Made by a program: the position numbers and the translations under genes
The notes under the pieces: generated by a model
Told to the model about the DNA's origin: nothing
Databases searched by the model: none
Seen by the model: only the letters and a program-made list of their open reading frames with translations
Assembly: GCA_019424645.1 (NCBI GenBank)
Contig: JAHYZB010000018.1
Coordinates: 25,522-45,771, forward strand
Origin: Oxalobacter formigenes
Lineage (GTDB): Bacteria > Pseudomonadota > Gammaproteobacteria > Burkholderiales > Burkholderiaceae_D
Reading direction: 5' to 3'
DNA: 20,250 nt
In this document: one piece after another, positions 8,541 through 16,377 of the stretch
How positions within the stretch are numbered: the first letter of the stretch is position 1
How the letters are laid out: every line of letters starts with the position of its first letter

Positions 8541-8574
8541 AAAAAAACCAGCCTTCATTCGGGCTGGTTTTTTT
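8541..8574. terminator. Bidirectional intrinsic terminator between parvulin gene and nudB
   Basis: Seven A residues plus CCAGCC (8541-8553) pair with GGCTGG plus seven T residues (8562-8574), giving a 13-bp stem with an eight-base loop. The T-run ends the plus-strand parvulin transcript, and the A-run reads as a U-tract on the minus strand after the nudB stop at 8607, so it can serve both converging genes. Confidence 0.93.
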
Positions 8575-8606
8575 ACATTCCGTTTCTTTCATCGGACTTC
8601 AACACA

Positions 8607-9110
8607 TCATCTGACGTGTTCCGGCAAACACAAAATAGCGTCTTTATTGGTATGGGAAAAGCATTTTTCAGCGGCTTCCCTGTATGGCAACCATATCGAA
8701 TTCAAATGTTCCCGCGGTGCCAGGACCACCGGGAATTTTTCAGGAACCTGCAAACCGAAAACATGTTCTGTATTTTCGGTTACACCGGGTGCGAAACGAT
8801 GTCTCCAGACCGAGAAAATTTCAAACACATTGTCGATTTTCCAGTCTTCAAGACAATCAAAAGACACCTCATGATCCGATACGCTTTGAACTGACTGGAC
8901 AACCTTGATGCCGGTTTCTTCAAACACTTCCCTCACTGCCGTCTGTTCAAGTGGTTCCGACAGCGAATCCCGCGAGCCAGTCACCGATTGCCAGAACCCC
9001 GGGCGATCGGCACGCTCGATCAACAAGACATCCAGTTCTTTGGTGTAAATGACGACCAGAACCGATTGTGGAATTTTGTAGTTCACGTTCAAGATGAAAG
9101 AAGGGAGCAT
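8607..9110 (-). CDS. nudB: Dihydroneopterin triphosphate diphosphatase, Nudix family
   Basis: This enzyme removes pyrophosphate from dihydroneopterin triphosphate in folate synthesis. The Nudix box is visible: Gly45, then Glu52, then REVFEETGI at residues 60-68. Between the Gly and Glu there are six residues instead of the consensus five; I recall the same in betaproteobacterial NudB. The family-typical YKIPQSVLVVIYT, LLIERADRPGFWQSVTG and C-terminal EHLNSIWLPYREA support NudB over other Nudix proteins. It follows aspS by 17 bases, the same neighbour as in E. coli. The ATG at 9110 has GGGAG six bases upstream, but that sequence lies inside a hairpin. A GTG at 9086 would give the family-like start MNYKIPQSV without a ribosome-binding site, so the start is uncertain. 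Confidence 0.87.
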   Translation of the reverse strand: MLPSFILNVNYKIPQSVLVVIYTKELDVLLIERADRPGFWQSVTGSRDSLSEPLEQTAVREVFEETGIKVVQSVQSVSDHEVSFDCLEDWKIDNVFEIFSVWRHRFAPGVTENTEHVFGLQVPEKFPVVLAPREHLNSIWLPYREAAEKCFSHTNKDAILCLPEHVR

Positions 9111-9122
9111 TCAAGCTCCCTT
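9101..9122 (-). promoter_or_regulatory. Hairpin covering the nudB ribosome-binding site, just after aspS
   Basis: On the minus strand AAGGGAGC and GCTCCCTT form a perfect 8-bp stem with loop TTGAAT. It begins six bases past the aspS stop codon. The 5' arm contains GGGAG, the only good Shine-Dalgarno for nudB, and the ATG at 9110 begins in the loop. The downstream tail CTTTCATCTT is only moderately U-rich, so it may act as a weak terminator, as translation control of nudB, or both. Confidence 0.6.
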
Positions 9123-9127
9123 TCCTC

Positions 9128-10945
9128 TTAGGCTGGTTGAGTGGTTTCTATTTTTCTCAATCGGATATGCAGTTCCTGCAGCTGTTTTTCACCGACTTCA
9201 GACGGCGCCTGCGTCAACAGACATTGCGCACGCTGTGTTTTCGGGAATGCAATCACGTCACGAATGGAATCGGAGCGTGTCATCAGGGTTACCAGACGAT
9301 CCAGACCGAAAGCCAGACCACCATGCGGAGGAGCACCATACTGGAGCGCATCCAGCAGGAAGCCGAATTTTTCCTGTGCTTCGATGTCACTGATCTTCAA
9401 TGCCCTGAAAACCTTGCTCTGGACTTCTTCCTTGTGAATACGGATTGAACCGCCACCCAGTTCCCAACCATTCAGAACCATGTCATAAGCCTTGGAAAGG
9501 CAACGACCCGGATCACTTTCGAGATAGTCTTCATGACCATCTTTTGGTGACGTGAATGGATGATGGCAGGCAGCCCAGCGATTATCGCTTTCGCTGTATT
9601 CGAACATCGGGAAATCGATAACCCACAATGGAGCCCATGCTTCGTCGAACAGGCCATGTGCATGGCCGAAGTCGGAATAGCCGATTTTGTTTCTCAAGGC
9701 ACCCATGGCATCGTTAACGACCCGTGCCTTGTCGGCACCGAAGAAAATCAGGTCTCCATTTTTGGCGCCGGTGCGCTCAAGAATCTGTTTGATGGATTCT
9801 TCCGTCAGGTTCTTGACGATAGGCGATTGCAGTCCTGCTGCACCTTTTTCGATATCGTTGACGCGGATATAGGCCAGACCCTTGGCGCCATAAATACCGA
9901 CGAACTGGGTATAGGAATCGATCTCCGAACGTGGCATGCCTGAACCTTCAGCGGAACCACCCGGGACGAGAAGCGCGACAACTCGTCCGCCCTGCATATT
10001 CGCAGCATTGGAAAATACCTTGAACGGCACATCTTTCATAACGTCGGTCAGCTCGGTGAATTCCAGTTTGACACGCAGGTCAGGCTTGTCGGAACCGTAC
10101 TTCGCCATTGCCAGTTCATGCGTCATGACCGGGAATGGATTCGGCAGATCGACGTCCATCGTTTTCTTGAAAATACCACGGATCATGTTTTCAAACAGAT
10201 CGCGGATTTCCTGTTCTTCGACAAACGACATTTCGCAGTCGATCTGGGTAAATTCCGGCTGGCGGTCAGCACGCAAATCTTCATCGCGGAAACATTTCGT
10301 GATCTGGTAATAACGGTCGAAACCGGCGACCATCAACAACTGTTTGAACAGCTGTGGCGATTGTGGCAAGGCAAAAAATTCGCCCGGATTGACACGCGAA
10401 GGAACCAGATAATCGCGGGCCCCCTCCGGTGTCGATTTCGTCAGCATCGGTGTTTCGATGTCAATAAAGCCGTTTTCGTCCAGATATTTGCGCGTTTCTA
10501 TCGCAACCTTGTAACGTAAACGCAGATTGTTTTGCATTTGAGGACGGCGCAGATCGAGAACACGGTGCGTCAGACGGGTCGTTTCGGAAAGGTGTTCATC
10601 ATCCAGCTGGAACGGAGGCGTAACTGACGGATTCAACACTTCCAGTTTTTCACAGAATACTTCGATACGGCCCGAAGTCAGGTTTTCATTAACCGTGCCT
10701 TGTGGCCTTTCGCGAACAATACCGGTCACCTGAAGACAGAATTCGTTACGAACCGATTCAGCCACTTTGAAAACGTCAGGCCTGTCCGGATCACAGACAA
10801 CCTGAACCAGACCTTCACGGTCTCTCAAGTCGATAAATATGATCCCGCCATGATCACGGCGCCGGTGTACCCAGCCGCATAGTGTTACAGTCTGACCGAG
10901 CATTTTCTCGGTAGTAAGGCCACAATAATTTGTTCGCATGGACAT
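9128..10945 (-). CDS. aspS: Aspartyl-tRNA synthetase, non-discriminating type predicted
   Basis: This class IIb synthetase charges tRNA(Asp) with aspartate. The order is an N-terminal OB-fold anticodon-binding domain (TLCGWVHRRRDHGG), motif 1 (FIDIETPMLTKSTPEGARD), motif 2 (FRDEDLRADRQPEFTQID), the bacterial GAD insertion, and motif 3 (GLAFGLDRLVTLM). The length of about 605 residues is slightly above the E. coli enzyme (590). His32 in RRRDHGG and Gly83 in RPQGTV match the residues known from Pseudomonas aeruginosa AspRS to allow tRNA(Asn) charging; E. coli has Leu and Lys there. So it probably makes Asp-tRNA(Asn) for GatCAB as well. I chose the ATG at 10945 (MSMRTNYCG) as typical for related bacteria; ATG 10939 and TTG 10954 are alternatives and no Shine-Dalgarno decides. 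It lies 118 bases after the fmdB-like gene. Confidence 0.95.
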   Translation of the reverse strand: MSMRTNYCGLTTEKMLGQTVTLCGWVHRRRDHGGIIFIDLRDREGLVQVVCDPDRPDVFKVAESVRNEFCLQVTGIVRERPQGTVNENLTSGRIEVFCEKLEVLNPSVTPPFQLDDEHLSETTRLTHRVLDLRRPQMQNNLRLRYKVAIETRKYLDENGFIDIETPMLTKSTPEGARDYLVPSRVNPGEFFALPQSPQLFKQLLMVAGFDRYYQITKCFRDEDLRADRQPEFTQIDCEMSFVEEQEIRDLFENMIRGIFKKTMDVDLPNPFPVMTHELAMAKYGSDKPDLRVKLEFTELTDVMKDVPFKVFSNAANMQGGRVVALLVPGGSAEGSGMPRSEIDSYTQFVGIYGAKGLAYIRVNDIEKGAAGLQSPIVKNLTEESIKQILERTGAKNGDLIFFGADKARVVNDAMGALRNKIGYSDFGHAHGLFDEAWAPLWVIDFPMFEYSESDNRWAACHHPFTSPKDGHEDYLESDPGRCLSKAYDMVLNGWELGGGSIRIHKEEVQSKVFRALKISDIEAQEKFGFLLDALQYGAPPHGGLAFGLDRLVTLMTRSDSIRDVIAFPKTQRAQCLLTQAPSEVGEKQLQELHIRLRKIETTQPA

Positions 10946-11063
10946 AAATATCAACTTTTTATCAATAAGGTTTCAACTTCAGGGCGATACCGGAAAACGG
11001 AACGCTCTTTCATATAATTCTGAAATCAGTTAGCAGTCCCGGTAAAAACGGACCTGCCACAAA

Positions 11064-11321
11064 TCAGCCGCAAGATCCCGTATCCGGATTACTCATGGGG
11101 CAGCAACTGCAGCCTGAGCCTGCGGAATGATCACTGCCGCTGTTCTTGAAGTCGGTTTCGTACCAGCCGGATCCTTTCAGCTGAAACGAGGCACAGGTCA
11201 ACTGTTTCTTGAAGCTCTCTTTACCGCAGGAAGGACAAACCGTAAGCGGTTGATCAGACAATTTTTGCAGTACATCCTTGGAAAAACCGCAATCATCACA
11301 ACGATAAGCATAAATTGGCAT
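11064..11321 (-). CDS. FmdB-family zinc ribbon protein
   Basis: This is a small 85-residue protein of the FmdB regulatory family. The N-terminus MPIYAYRCDDCG and a second CPSCG form the four-cysteine zinc ribbon (Cys8, Cys11, Cys29, Cys32). A further cysteine follows at 43, and the C-terminal tail is rich in Gly and Ser with Cys71, Cys73, Cys74 and Cys84, which might bind a second metal. GGAG seven bases before the ATG supports the start. It is the first gene before aspS and nudB on the same strand, an arrangement I recall from many betaproteobacteria. The role is poorly known: FmdB was named as a putative regulator of formamidase genes in Methylophilus, and a general regulatory or chaperone function for most homologues is only a guess. 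Confidence 0.9.
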   Translation of the reverse strand: MPIYAYRCDDCGFSKDVLQKLSDQPLTVCPSCGKESFKKQLTCASFQLKGSGWYETDFKNSGSDHSAGSGCSCCPMSNPDTGSCG

Positions 11322-11352
11322 TTTTTACTCCAAAAACTCCCGAAATCCTGAA

Positions 11353-11375
11353 ATTATAGTTCTTTTTAAAAAGAA
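11353..11375 (-). promoter_or_regulatory. Putative fmdB-aspS-nudB promoter (-10) next to a 16-base palindrome
   Basis: On the minus strand a perfect TATAAT occupies 11358-11353, 31 bases before the fmdB-like ATG. No good -35 is seen at the normal distance. Instead, the perfect palindrome TTCTTTTTAAAAAGAA (11360-11375) ends right beside the -10 and touches the symporter stop codon. The palindrome could be an operator or a weak AT-only stem. Confidence 0.4.
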
Positions 11376-12815
11376 TTACACCGATACGTTTCGGGCTTCG
11401 GCTTCCTTGCGCAATTTAAGAGACATCAGTGAACCTGCAATCATTCCGATCATGCTCATGACAAGCCCTACCAATTGTGGTGGCATTGTCCAGTCGGGAC
11501 AGAGAATTTCCATGCCGATCCAGGATACCAGACCTGCAATCATGGAAGTAAGCGCACCATGTCTGTTTGCGTATTTCCAGAAAAAGCCTGCCACCAGTGG
11601 CACGAATGCGGCGACAAGCGTAATTTTATAGGCATCCTCCACCATTTCGAAAATACTCGAATGGGAATTCATGGCGAATACAGTCACGATAATCGCAAAT
11701 ACCAGCACGACCAGACGCATCATCAAAAGTGACTGCTTGTCGGACAGATTTGGCAAGATTTCCTTCATGACGTTTTCAGAAAAAGTAACGGATGGCGCCA
11801 GCAAGGTAGCGCTCGCGCAACTCTTGATAGCGGAAAGCAGGGCACCAAAAAACATGACCTGAGCGAAAACCGGCATATAGGTCATGATCATCATCGGCAG
11901 GATCATCTGGGAATCCTTGTCGATCAGGCTTTCCACCAGAACCGGATCGATCAGCATGGCCGAATAACACAGGAACATCGGGATCAGGGCGAACAGAAGA
12001 TAAAACACACCTCCGACAACCGATGCGTTTCTTGCCACATTTTCATTTTTGGAAGAAGCGACACGCTGAAAAACGTCCTGCTGTGGAATCGAGCCGAACA
12101 TCAGCGTCACCCATGCTCCAAAGAACCAGAGAATGTCCCTTAACTCGGGTTTGGGCCATATCCGCAACTTGCCCGCTTCTGCCGCATGGCGAACGACCAT
12201 TTCGGCCCCTCCCACCATTCCGGACACTTCCCAGCTGATATAAACGATACCAAGCACAATGATGATCATCTGGAGAAAGTCGGTAATGGCAACCGACCAC
12301 ATGCCCCCCATCAGCGTATAAACCAGCACACTGACAGAGCCGATGATCATACCTGTATTCATGGAAATGGCACCGCCAGATACGACATTGAAGACCAGAC
12401 CCAATGCCTTGATCTGGGCAGCCACCCAGCCAAGATAGGAAATCACGATGCAAAGGGAAACAATAATCTCGACGGCACGACCGTAACGATTTTTGTAATA
12501 GTCACTGATCGTCATCAGGTTCATCCGATACAGACGTTTTGCAAAAACGAGACCGACGATAATCAGGCACATTGCCGAACCGAACGGATCGGCAATGACC
12601 CCTACAAACCCTTTTTGAACGAAAGTGGCAGGAATACCAAGGACAGCTTCAGAACCGAACCAGGTGGCAAAAACCATTGCTGTCACAACGGACATGGGCA
12701 AGGAACGCCCCGCAACGGCAAAATCTTTTGAATTCCTGACAAAACGCGCCGCATAAATACCGATACCGACGGAAACGATCCAGTACAGGACCACGAACCA
12801 GATGAGAGTATTCAT
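11376..12815 (-). CDS. Sodium:solute symporter (SSS family), substrate unknown
   Basis: This inner-membrane transporter belongs to the SSS/SLC5 family, which couples sodium influx to uptake of an organic solute. The 479 residues form about 13 hydrophobic segments. Family landmarks are the N-terminal segment, SKDFAVAGRSLPMSVVTAM with ATWFGSEAVLG (the first core helix), the YYKNRYGRAVEI loop, GGMWSVAITDFLQM and SIPQQDVFQRV. The core TM8-like helix reads GALLSAIKSCASATLLAPS; the usual SSS form is close to ALLAAIMSTASSQLL, so a lysine stands where a hydrophobic residue is common. I recall similar sequences in Burkholderiales but no characterised substrate. It is not obviously PutP, PanF or ActP. 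It starts with ATG at 12815 without a clear Shine-Dalgarno and lies alone between ubiB and fmdB on the same strand, with its own promoter likely. Confidence 0.9.
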   Translation of the reverse strand: MNTLIWFVVLYWIVSVGIGIYAARFVRNSKDFAVAGRSLPMSVVTAMVFATWFGSEAVLGIPATFVQKGFVGVIADPFGSAMCLIIVGLVFAKRLYRMNLMTISDYYKNRYGRAVEIIVSLCIVISYLGWVAAQIKALGLVFNVVSGGAISMNTGMIIGSVSVLVYTLMGGMWSVAITDFLQMIIIVLGIVYISWEVSGMVGGAEMVVRHAAEAGKLRIWPKPELRDILWFFGAWVTLMFGSIPQQDVFQRVASSKNENVARNASVVGGVFYLLFALIPMFLCYSAMLIDPVLVESLIDKDSQMILPMMIMTYMPVFAQVMFFGALLSAIKSCASATLLAPSVTFSENVMKEILPNLSDKQSLLMMRLVVLVFAIIVTVFAMNSHSSIFEMVEDAYKITLVAAFVPLVAGFFWKYANRHGALTSMIAGLVSWIGMEILCPDWTMPPQLVGLVMSMIGMIAGSLMSLKLRKEAEARNVSV

Positions 12816-12855
12816 ATGAAAGCATAAAAAGAACGACGCGTTGAAAACGGTGCAA

Positions 12856-12896
12856 ATTATACTGTCAGATGAGAAACTTAATGCGAAAAATTTCGC
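12856..12896 (-). promoter_or_regulatory. Putative symporter promoter with inverted repeat upstream
   Basis: On the minus strand a perfect TATAAT is at 12861-12856, 41 bases before the symporter ATG. No TTGACA-like -35 is present. Instead the inverted repeat GCGAAA-TT-TTTCGC (12883-12896) covers or abuts the position where the -35 box should lie. This layout suits an activator-dependent or repressible promoter, in keeping with a substrate-inducible transporter. Confidence 0.45.
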
Positions 12897-12972
12897 CTGA
12901 TTTCAAGGTTTTAGAGGGACGGAAAATCCTGTCCGTTGTTTTATTTTGACAAATGAAAACCGGCCGGAAAAT

Positions 12973-14535
12973 TTACAGAAAAAAACGCCAGTTAAACAGG
13001 ATTTTGACAAGCAGGATTCCAAACAGAAGGCCACCGGCAAAATACAGGAAACTGTTCAGTCGCCCATTGATTTTCTTTTGTTCGACAATCAGTTGATCGA
13101 GCACTTCGTTTCTGTTGTCGGGTTTGGCAACATTTTTCAGTGCTTCGGCCAGCAGTCGCGGCAACTGGGGAAGAATCTGCCCGTAATTGACTGCCTCCAG
13201 CTTGAAGCGGTCGATCATGCCACGGACACCGACCTGACGGTCCATCCATTCTTCAAGGAAAGGCTTGGCTGTTTTCCAGAGGTCCAGATCGGGATCGAGC
13301 TGACGCCCAAGCCCTTCGATATTCAGCATGGTTTTCTGCAGCAAAACAAGTTGCGGCTGAACTTCGATATTGAACCGGCGTGAGGTCTGGAACAATCTCA
13401 TCAACACCAGACCAAAAGAAAAGTCTTTAAGTGGACGGTCGATCATGGGTTCGCAACACACCCGGACAGCCGCTTCCAGTTCCACGACACTGGTACCGGG
13501 GGGAGCCCAGCCGGATTCAATGTTCGCTTCGGCAACCATCTTGTAATCCCGCCGGAAAAAAGCCAGAAAATTCTTCGACAGATATTCCTTGTCGAAATCG
13601 TCCAGCATTCCGACAATCCCGAGGTCGAGCGCAACATACCTGCCATAAGTAGACGGTTCGGTCGAAATGAGAATATTGCCCGGATGCATGTCGGCATGAA
13701 AAAAAGCATCCCGAAAAACCTGAGTGAGAAAAATCTCGACGCCGTTATTCGCCAGTTTTTTCAGATCGAATCCGGCTTCCTTCAGGCGGCCAATCTGTGA
13801 GATGGGAATTCCGTACATTCTTTCCATCACGATGACATTGGTGGAGCAGTAGTCCCAGAATATCTCTGGTACGACCAGGGTCTCGGAATCGGCAAAATTA
13901 CGGCGCAACTGGCTGTAATTGGCCGCTTCACGCATGAGATCGAGCTCATCATGAAGGGACTTGTCGAACTCGTGAACGACCGCGGACAGGCGCAAGCGCT
14001 TTCCGTCTTTCCAGAATCTTTCGCCCAAAGACGCAAAAACATACATCAGTTCAATGTCGCGGCCGATCCGTTTCTGCATTTCGGGCCGCAATACCTTGAC
14101 GGCAACCTCACGCCCGTTATGCAATTTTGCAAAATGAACCTGTGCAACCGAAGCGGATGCAACAGGAATACGGTCGAAAGATGCGAACAAATCTTCCGGA
14201 GGCGCCCCCAGATATTGGGTAATCTGCTCAATGGCGACATTGGAATCGAAGGGGGGAACCCTGTCCTGAAGTTTCGACAATTCATCTGCAATATCGCCTG
14301 GCAACAGGTCCCGACGGGTTGACAGCATCTGACCGAATTTGATGAATATGGGCCCGAGATTTTCCAGCGCCAGCCTCAATCTGACTCCCGGCGGGATCGA
14401 CAGATTGCGCCAGAAAAATGCGCGCCGGTAAAAGAAGACAAAACGCTGACTCGGGATGTACGAAACGGCCATTTCGTCCAGCCCATATCGGAACAGGATA
14501 TAAAAAATAACGATCAGTCGCCAGACTTTTCGCAT
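12973..14535 (-). CDS. ubiB: UbiB, kinase-like ATPase for ubiquinone biosynthesis
   Basis: This is a member of the UbiB/ADCK/COQ8 family, an atypical protein-kinase-like ATPase at the inner membrane needed for ubiquinone synthesis, thought to help extract or present hydrophobic intermediates. The 520 residues include the family-specific KxGQ motif at residues 66-69 (FIKFGQMLSTRRDLLP), the Ala-rich nucleotide loop VASASVAQVH at about 125-134, Lys147, the ExD motif near 197-199, the catalytic-loop equivalent HADMHPGN at 280-287 and the DLG metal motif at 304-306. The C-terminus carries a hydrophobic anchor (FLYFAGGLLFGILLV). The ATG at 14535 has a strong purine-rich GGGAGGGAGTGG upstream. A terminator separates it from the ubiE group upstream, so it has its own promoter. 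No ubiJ-like SCP2 gene lies next to it. Confidence 0.95.
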   Translation of the reverse strand: MRKVWRLIVIFYILFRYGLDEMAVSYIPSQRFVFFYRRAFFWRNLSIPPGVRLRLALENLGPIFIKFGQMLSTRRDLLPGDIADELSKLQDRVPPFDSNVAIEQITQYLGAPPEDLFASFDRIPVASASVAQVHFAKLHNGREVAVKVLRPEMQKRIGRDIELMYVFASLGERFWKDGKRLRLSAVVHEFDKSLHDELDLMREAANYSQLRRNFADSETLVVPEIFWDYCSTNVIVMERMYGIPISQIGRLKEAGFDLKKLANNGVEIFLTQVFRDAFFHADMHPGNILISTEPSTYGRYVALDLGIVGMLDDFDKEYLSKNFLAFFRRDYKMVAEANIESGWAPPGTSVVELEAAVRVCCEPMIDRPLKDFSFGLVLMRLFQTSRRFNIEVQPQLVLLQKTMLNIEGLGRQLDPDLDLWKTAKPFLEEWMDRQVGVRGMIDRFKLEAVNYGQILPQLPRLLAEALKNVAKPDNRNEVLDQLIVEQKKINGRLNSFLYFAGGLLFGILLVKILFNWRFFL

Positions 14536-14663
14536 TATCCACTCCCTCCCATCAGCATAATTATCTTTTTATGGTTACTCATCTGGATACGATATGTCAT
14601 TTTCCACTGCATGACTACCGGTTTTGTCGGCAAAAAACAAACATTTTGCATTCGTTACAAAAA

Positions 14664-14696
14664 TAAAACCGTCCGCATTTCATACGGACGGTTTTA
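14664..14696 (-). terminator. Intrinsic terminator of the yqaA-like/HIT/ubiE/Tim44 group
   Basis: AAAACCGTCCG (14665-14675) and CGGACGGTTTT (14685-14695) pair perfectly around a nine-base loop, with one more T-A pair outside. On the minus strand the stem is followed by ATTTTTG, completing a U-rich tail. It begins about 20 bases past the Tim44-like stop and splits that group from ubiB. The remaining 125 bases up to the ubiB start hold no gene that I can see. Confidence 0.9.
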
Positions 14697-14715
14697 GTTC
14701 AACATTAGCGCATTA

Positions 14716-15633
14716 TCAGGACAATTGCTGAATGCCTGCCAGAACCCAGCCACCTTCCTTTGTAACCGGACGGGTCATGTTCCAGATTTCCTCAAACGGT
14801 TCAGCCGGCGCCCCTTCAGATTCCCTGATCATTCCCGAGAATTTCACACTGGCCATATATTCATTGTTCAGCGTTTCGATACCAAGCAATTCGGCATTCA
14901 AAGAAACGACATCGGTAATGTTCGGGCCCGGCCCACGTTCCTGCAACTGAAGCTTCATTTCAGCAAACATTTCAGGCGTCGTGAATTCATGGATATCATG
15001 AATATCCGCCTTGTCCCAGGCTGCCTGCATCCGGATGTAATACGATTTTGCAGCACGGAGAAAAGCGGGCACATCAAAGTCAACCGGAATCCCCCAGTTG
15101 TCGTTTTGCATTCCGCCACTCGTGCTTGCAGTCGGACTGCCGGCATACTGGTTTGGCAAGCCCGAACCGATTTCCGGAGTGGACGACTGGTTATAGCCGT
15201 TGTCATTATATTGTGACGCATAAGCCGTCTGATCCTGCTGTTTACCCTTTCCTGTAAAACGACGCATGAGAAAACGGATGGCAAAGAAAATAAGCGCCAA
15301 CATTAAAACCGTACTGATCATGCCTGCGAAATCGCCGCCAATACCCATGTGGCTTAACAACGCTCCCAGGCCGAGGCCGAGCAATGCACCACCCAGAATG
15401 CCGCCCCAGCGGCTGGCCGGTCTGGCCGCATTGGCAGCCTGAGACTGATTGGCGGCGCGCTGGGCCTGTTGTGTCTGTTGATTCGGCATACTTCTTTGCA
15501 TCGGTGCGATTCTGCCGATATTGGAAGACTGGCGTCCGAACGAGCCGCCTCCAAATCTTCTTGCATGAGCGTCCGTCATCACCATCGACGACAAACTGGC
15601 TACCAGAACGAATGCAAGCAAAAACTTTTTCAT
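14716..15633 (-). CDS. Tim44-like domain membrane/secreted protein
   Basis: This 305-residue protein begins with a signal peptide or anchor (MKKFLLAFVLVASLSSMVMTDAHA), followed by RRFGGGSFGRQSS, a low-complexity Gln/Asn/Ala-rich linker at about residues 45-75, a Gly-rich hydrophobic pair of segments (GGILGGALLGLGLGALLSHM and MISTVLMLALIFFAIRFLMRR), another Ser/Gly linker, and a C-terminal Tim44-like domain from about residue 180 (FLRAAKSYYIRMQAAWDKAD...). In mitochondria Tim44 tethers the import motor; bacterial versions of this layout have no firmly known job. AGGAG lies before the ATG at 15633. It follows ubiE by nine bases and ends at a terminator. Location next to ubiE and near ubiB is common in relatives, suggesting an envelope role linked to quinone or membrane protein functions, which is inference only. 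Confidence 0.88.
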   Translation of the reverse strand: MKKFLLAFVLVASLSSMVMTDAHARRFGGGSFGRQSSNIGRIAPMQRSMPNQQTQQAQRAANQSQAANAARPASRWGGILGGALLGLGLGALLSHMGIGGDFAGMISTVLMLALIFFAIRFLMRRFTGKGKQQDQTAYASQYNDNGYNQSSTPEIGSGLPNQYAGSPTASTSGGMQNDNWGIPVDFDVPAFLRAAKSYYIRMQAAWDKADIHDIHEFTTPEMFAEMKLQLQERGPGPNITDVVSLNAELLGIETLNNEYMASVKFSGMIRESEGAPAEPFEEIWNMTRPVTKEGGWVLAGIQQLS

Positions 15634-15642
15634 AAATCTCCT

Positions 15643-16377
15643 TTATAACTTCACACCAGTATGAAGGGCGACCACTCCTGCGGTCAGGTTGAAAAATCTG
15701 GCACATACAAATCCGGCATCTTCCATCATTTTCTGTAAAGTTGCCTGATCCGGGTGAACCCGTATGGATTCTGCCAGATAGCGGTAGCTATCCGCACTTT
15801 TCGCCACATGCTTTCCAAGCCATGGCAGTACGGAAAAAGAATAAATATCGTACAGGTTCTGCAGGGGCTTCCATACTTTAGAAAACTCCAGAACCAGCAA
15901 TTTTCCTCCGGGTTTCAACACTCGACTCATTTCAGAAAGAGCCTGTTCTTTATGTGTCATATTCCGGAGACCAAAGGATACTATAACACGATCGAAATAA
16001 TTGTTGGGGAAGGGCAATTTTTCCGCATCGCACACCAGTGTCGGAACCAGCACTCCCCTGTTCAGGAGTTTGTCACGTCCACATTGCAGCATGGTTTCGT
16101 TAATGTCAGTCAGCCAGACTTCACCCCTGTCACCGACCTGCTTCGAAAAAGAGTATGTCAGATCACCCGTACCGCCTGCGATATCCAGTACCCTGAAGCC
16201 TTCTTTCACACCCGCCTGCGATACGGCAAAAGCTTTCCACAAGCGGTGCATTCCACCAGACATCAGATCGTTCATCAGATCGTAATGCCGGGCAACATGA
16301 TTGAACACATCGGCCACTTTACCCGATTTTTCTTCTTCGTTAACTTTTTGATAACCAAAATGCGTCAGTTTTGTCAT
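15643..16377 (-). CDS. ubiE: Ubiquinone/menaquinone biosynthesis C-methyltransferase
   Basis: This SAM-dependent enzyme methylates the benzoquinol ring in ubiquinone synthesis, and demethylmenaquinol in bacteria that make menaquinone. The 244-residue protein has the UbiE hallmarks KVADVFNHVARHYDLMNDLMS at the N-terminus, the SAM motif VLDIAGGTGDLT at about residues 63-74, FDRVIVSFGLRNM, and VLKPGGKLLVLEFSKVW. The end, GVVALHTGVKL, is close to the usual GIVALHRGYK. The ATG at 16377 overlaps the stop of the HIT gene as ATGA, so translation is probably coupled. It is followed after nine bases by the Tim44-like gene. Confidence 0.96.
   Translation of the reverse strand: MTKLTHFGYQKVNEEEKSGKVADVFNHVARHYDLMNDLMSGGMHRLWKAFAVSQAGVKEGFRVLDIAGGTGDLTYSFSKQVGDRGEVWLTDINETMLQCGRDKLLNRGVLVPTLVCDAEKLPFPNNYFDRVIVSFGLRNMTHKEQALSEMSRVLKPGGKLLVLEFSKVWKPLQNLYDIYSFSVLPWLGKHVAKSADSYRYLAESIRVHPDQATLQKMMEDAGFVCARFFNLTAGVVALHTGVKL

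Noticed and set aside
12186..12731. Plus-strand open frame of 181 codons opposite the symporter
   Set aside because: It is a His/Asn/Asp-rich shadow of hydrophobic codons read in reverse, with no domain and no ribosome-binding site of note.
12917..12934. Small hairpin (GGACGG with CTGTCC) followed by a T-rich stretch on the plus strand
   Set aside because: It looks like a plus-strand terminator, but no plus-strand gene precedes it, and on the minus strand the stem contains a mismatch and has no U-tail. I do not call it the ubiB terminator.
12964..12992. CCGGCCGG-type palindrome and A/T runs near the ubiB stop as a terminator
   Set aside because: The palindrome has no loop and the T-run is interrupted; the evidence is too weak.
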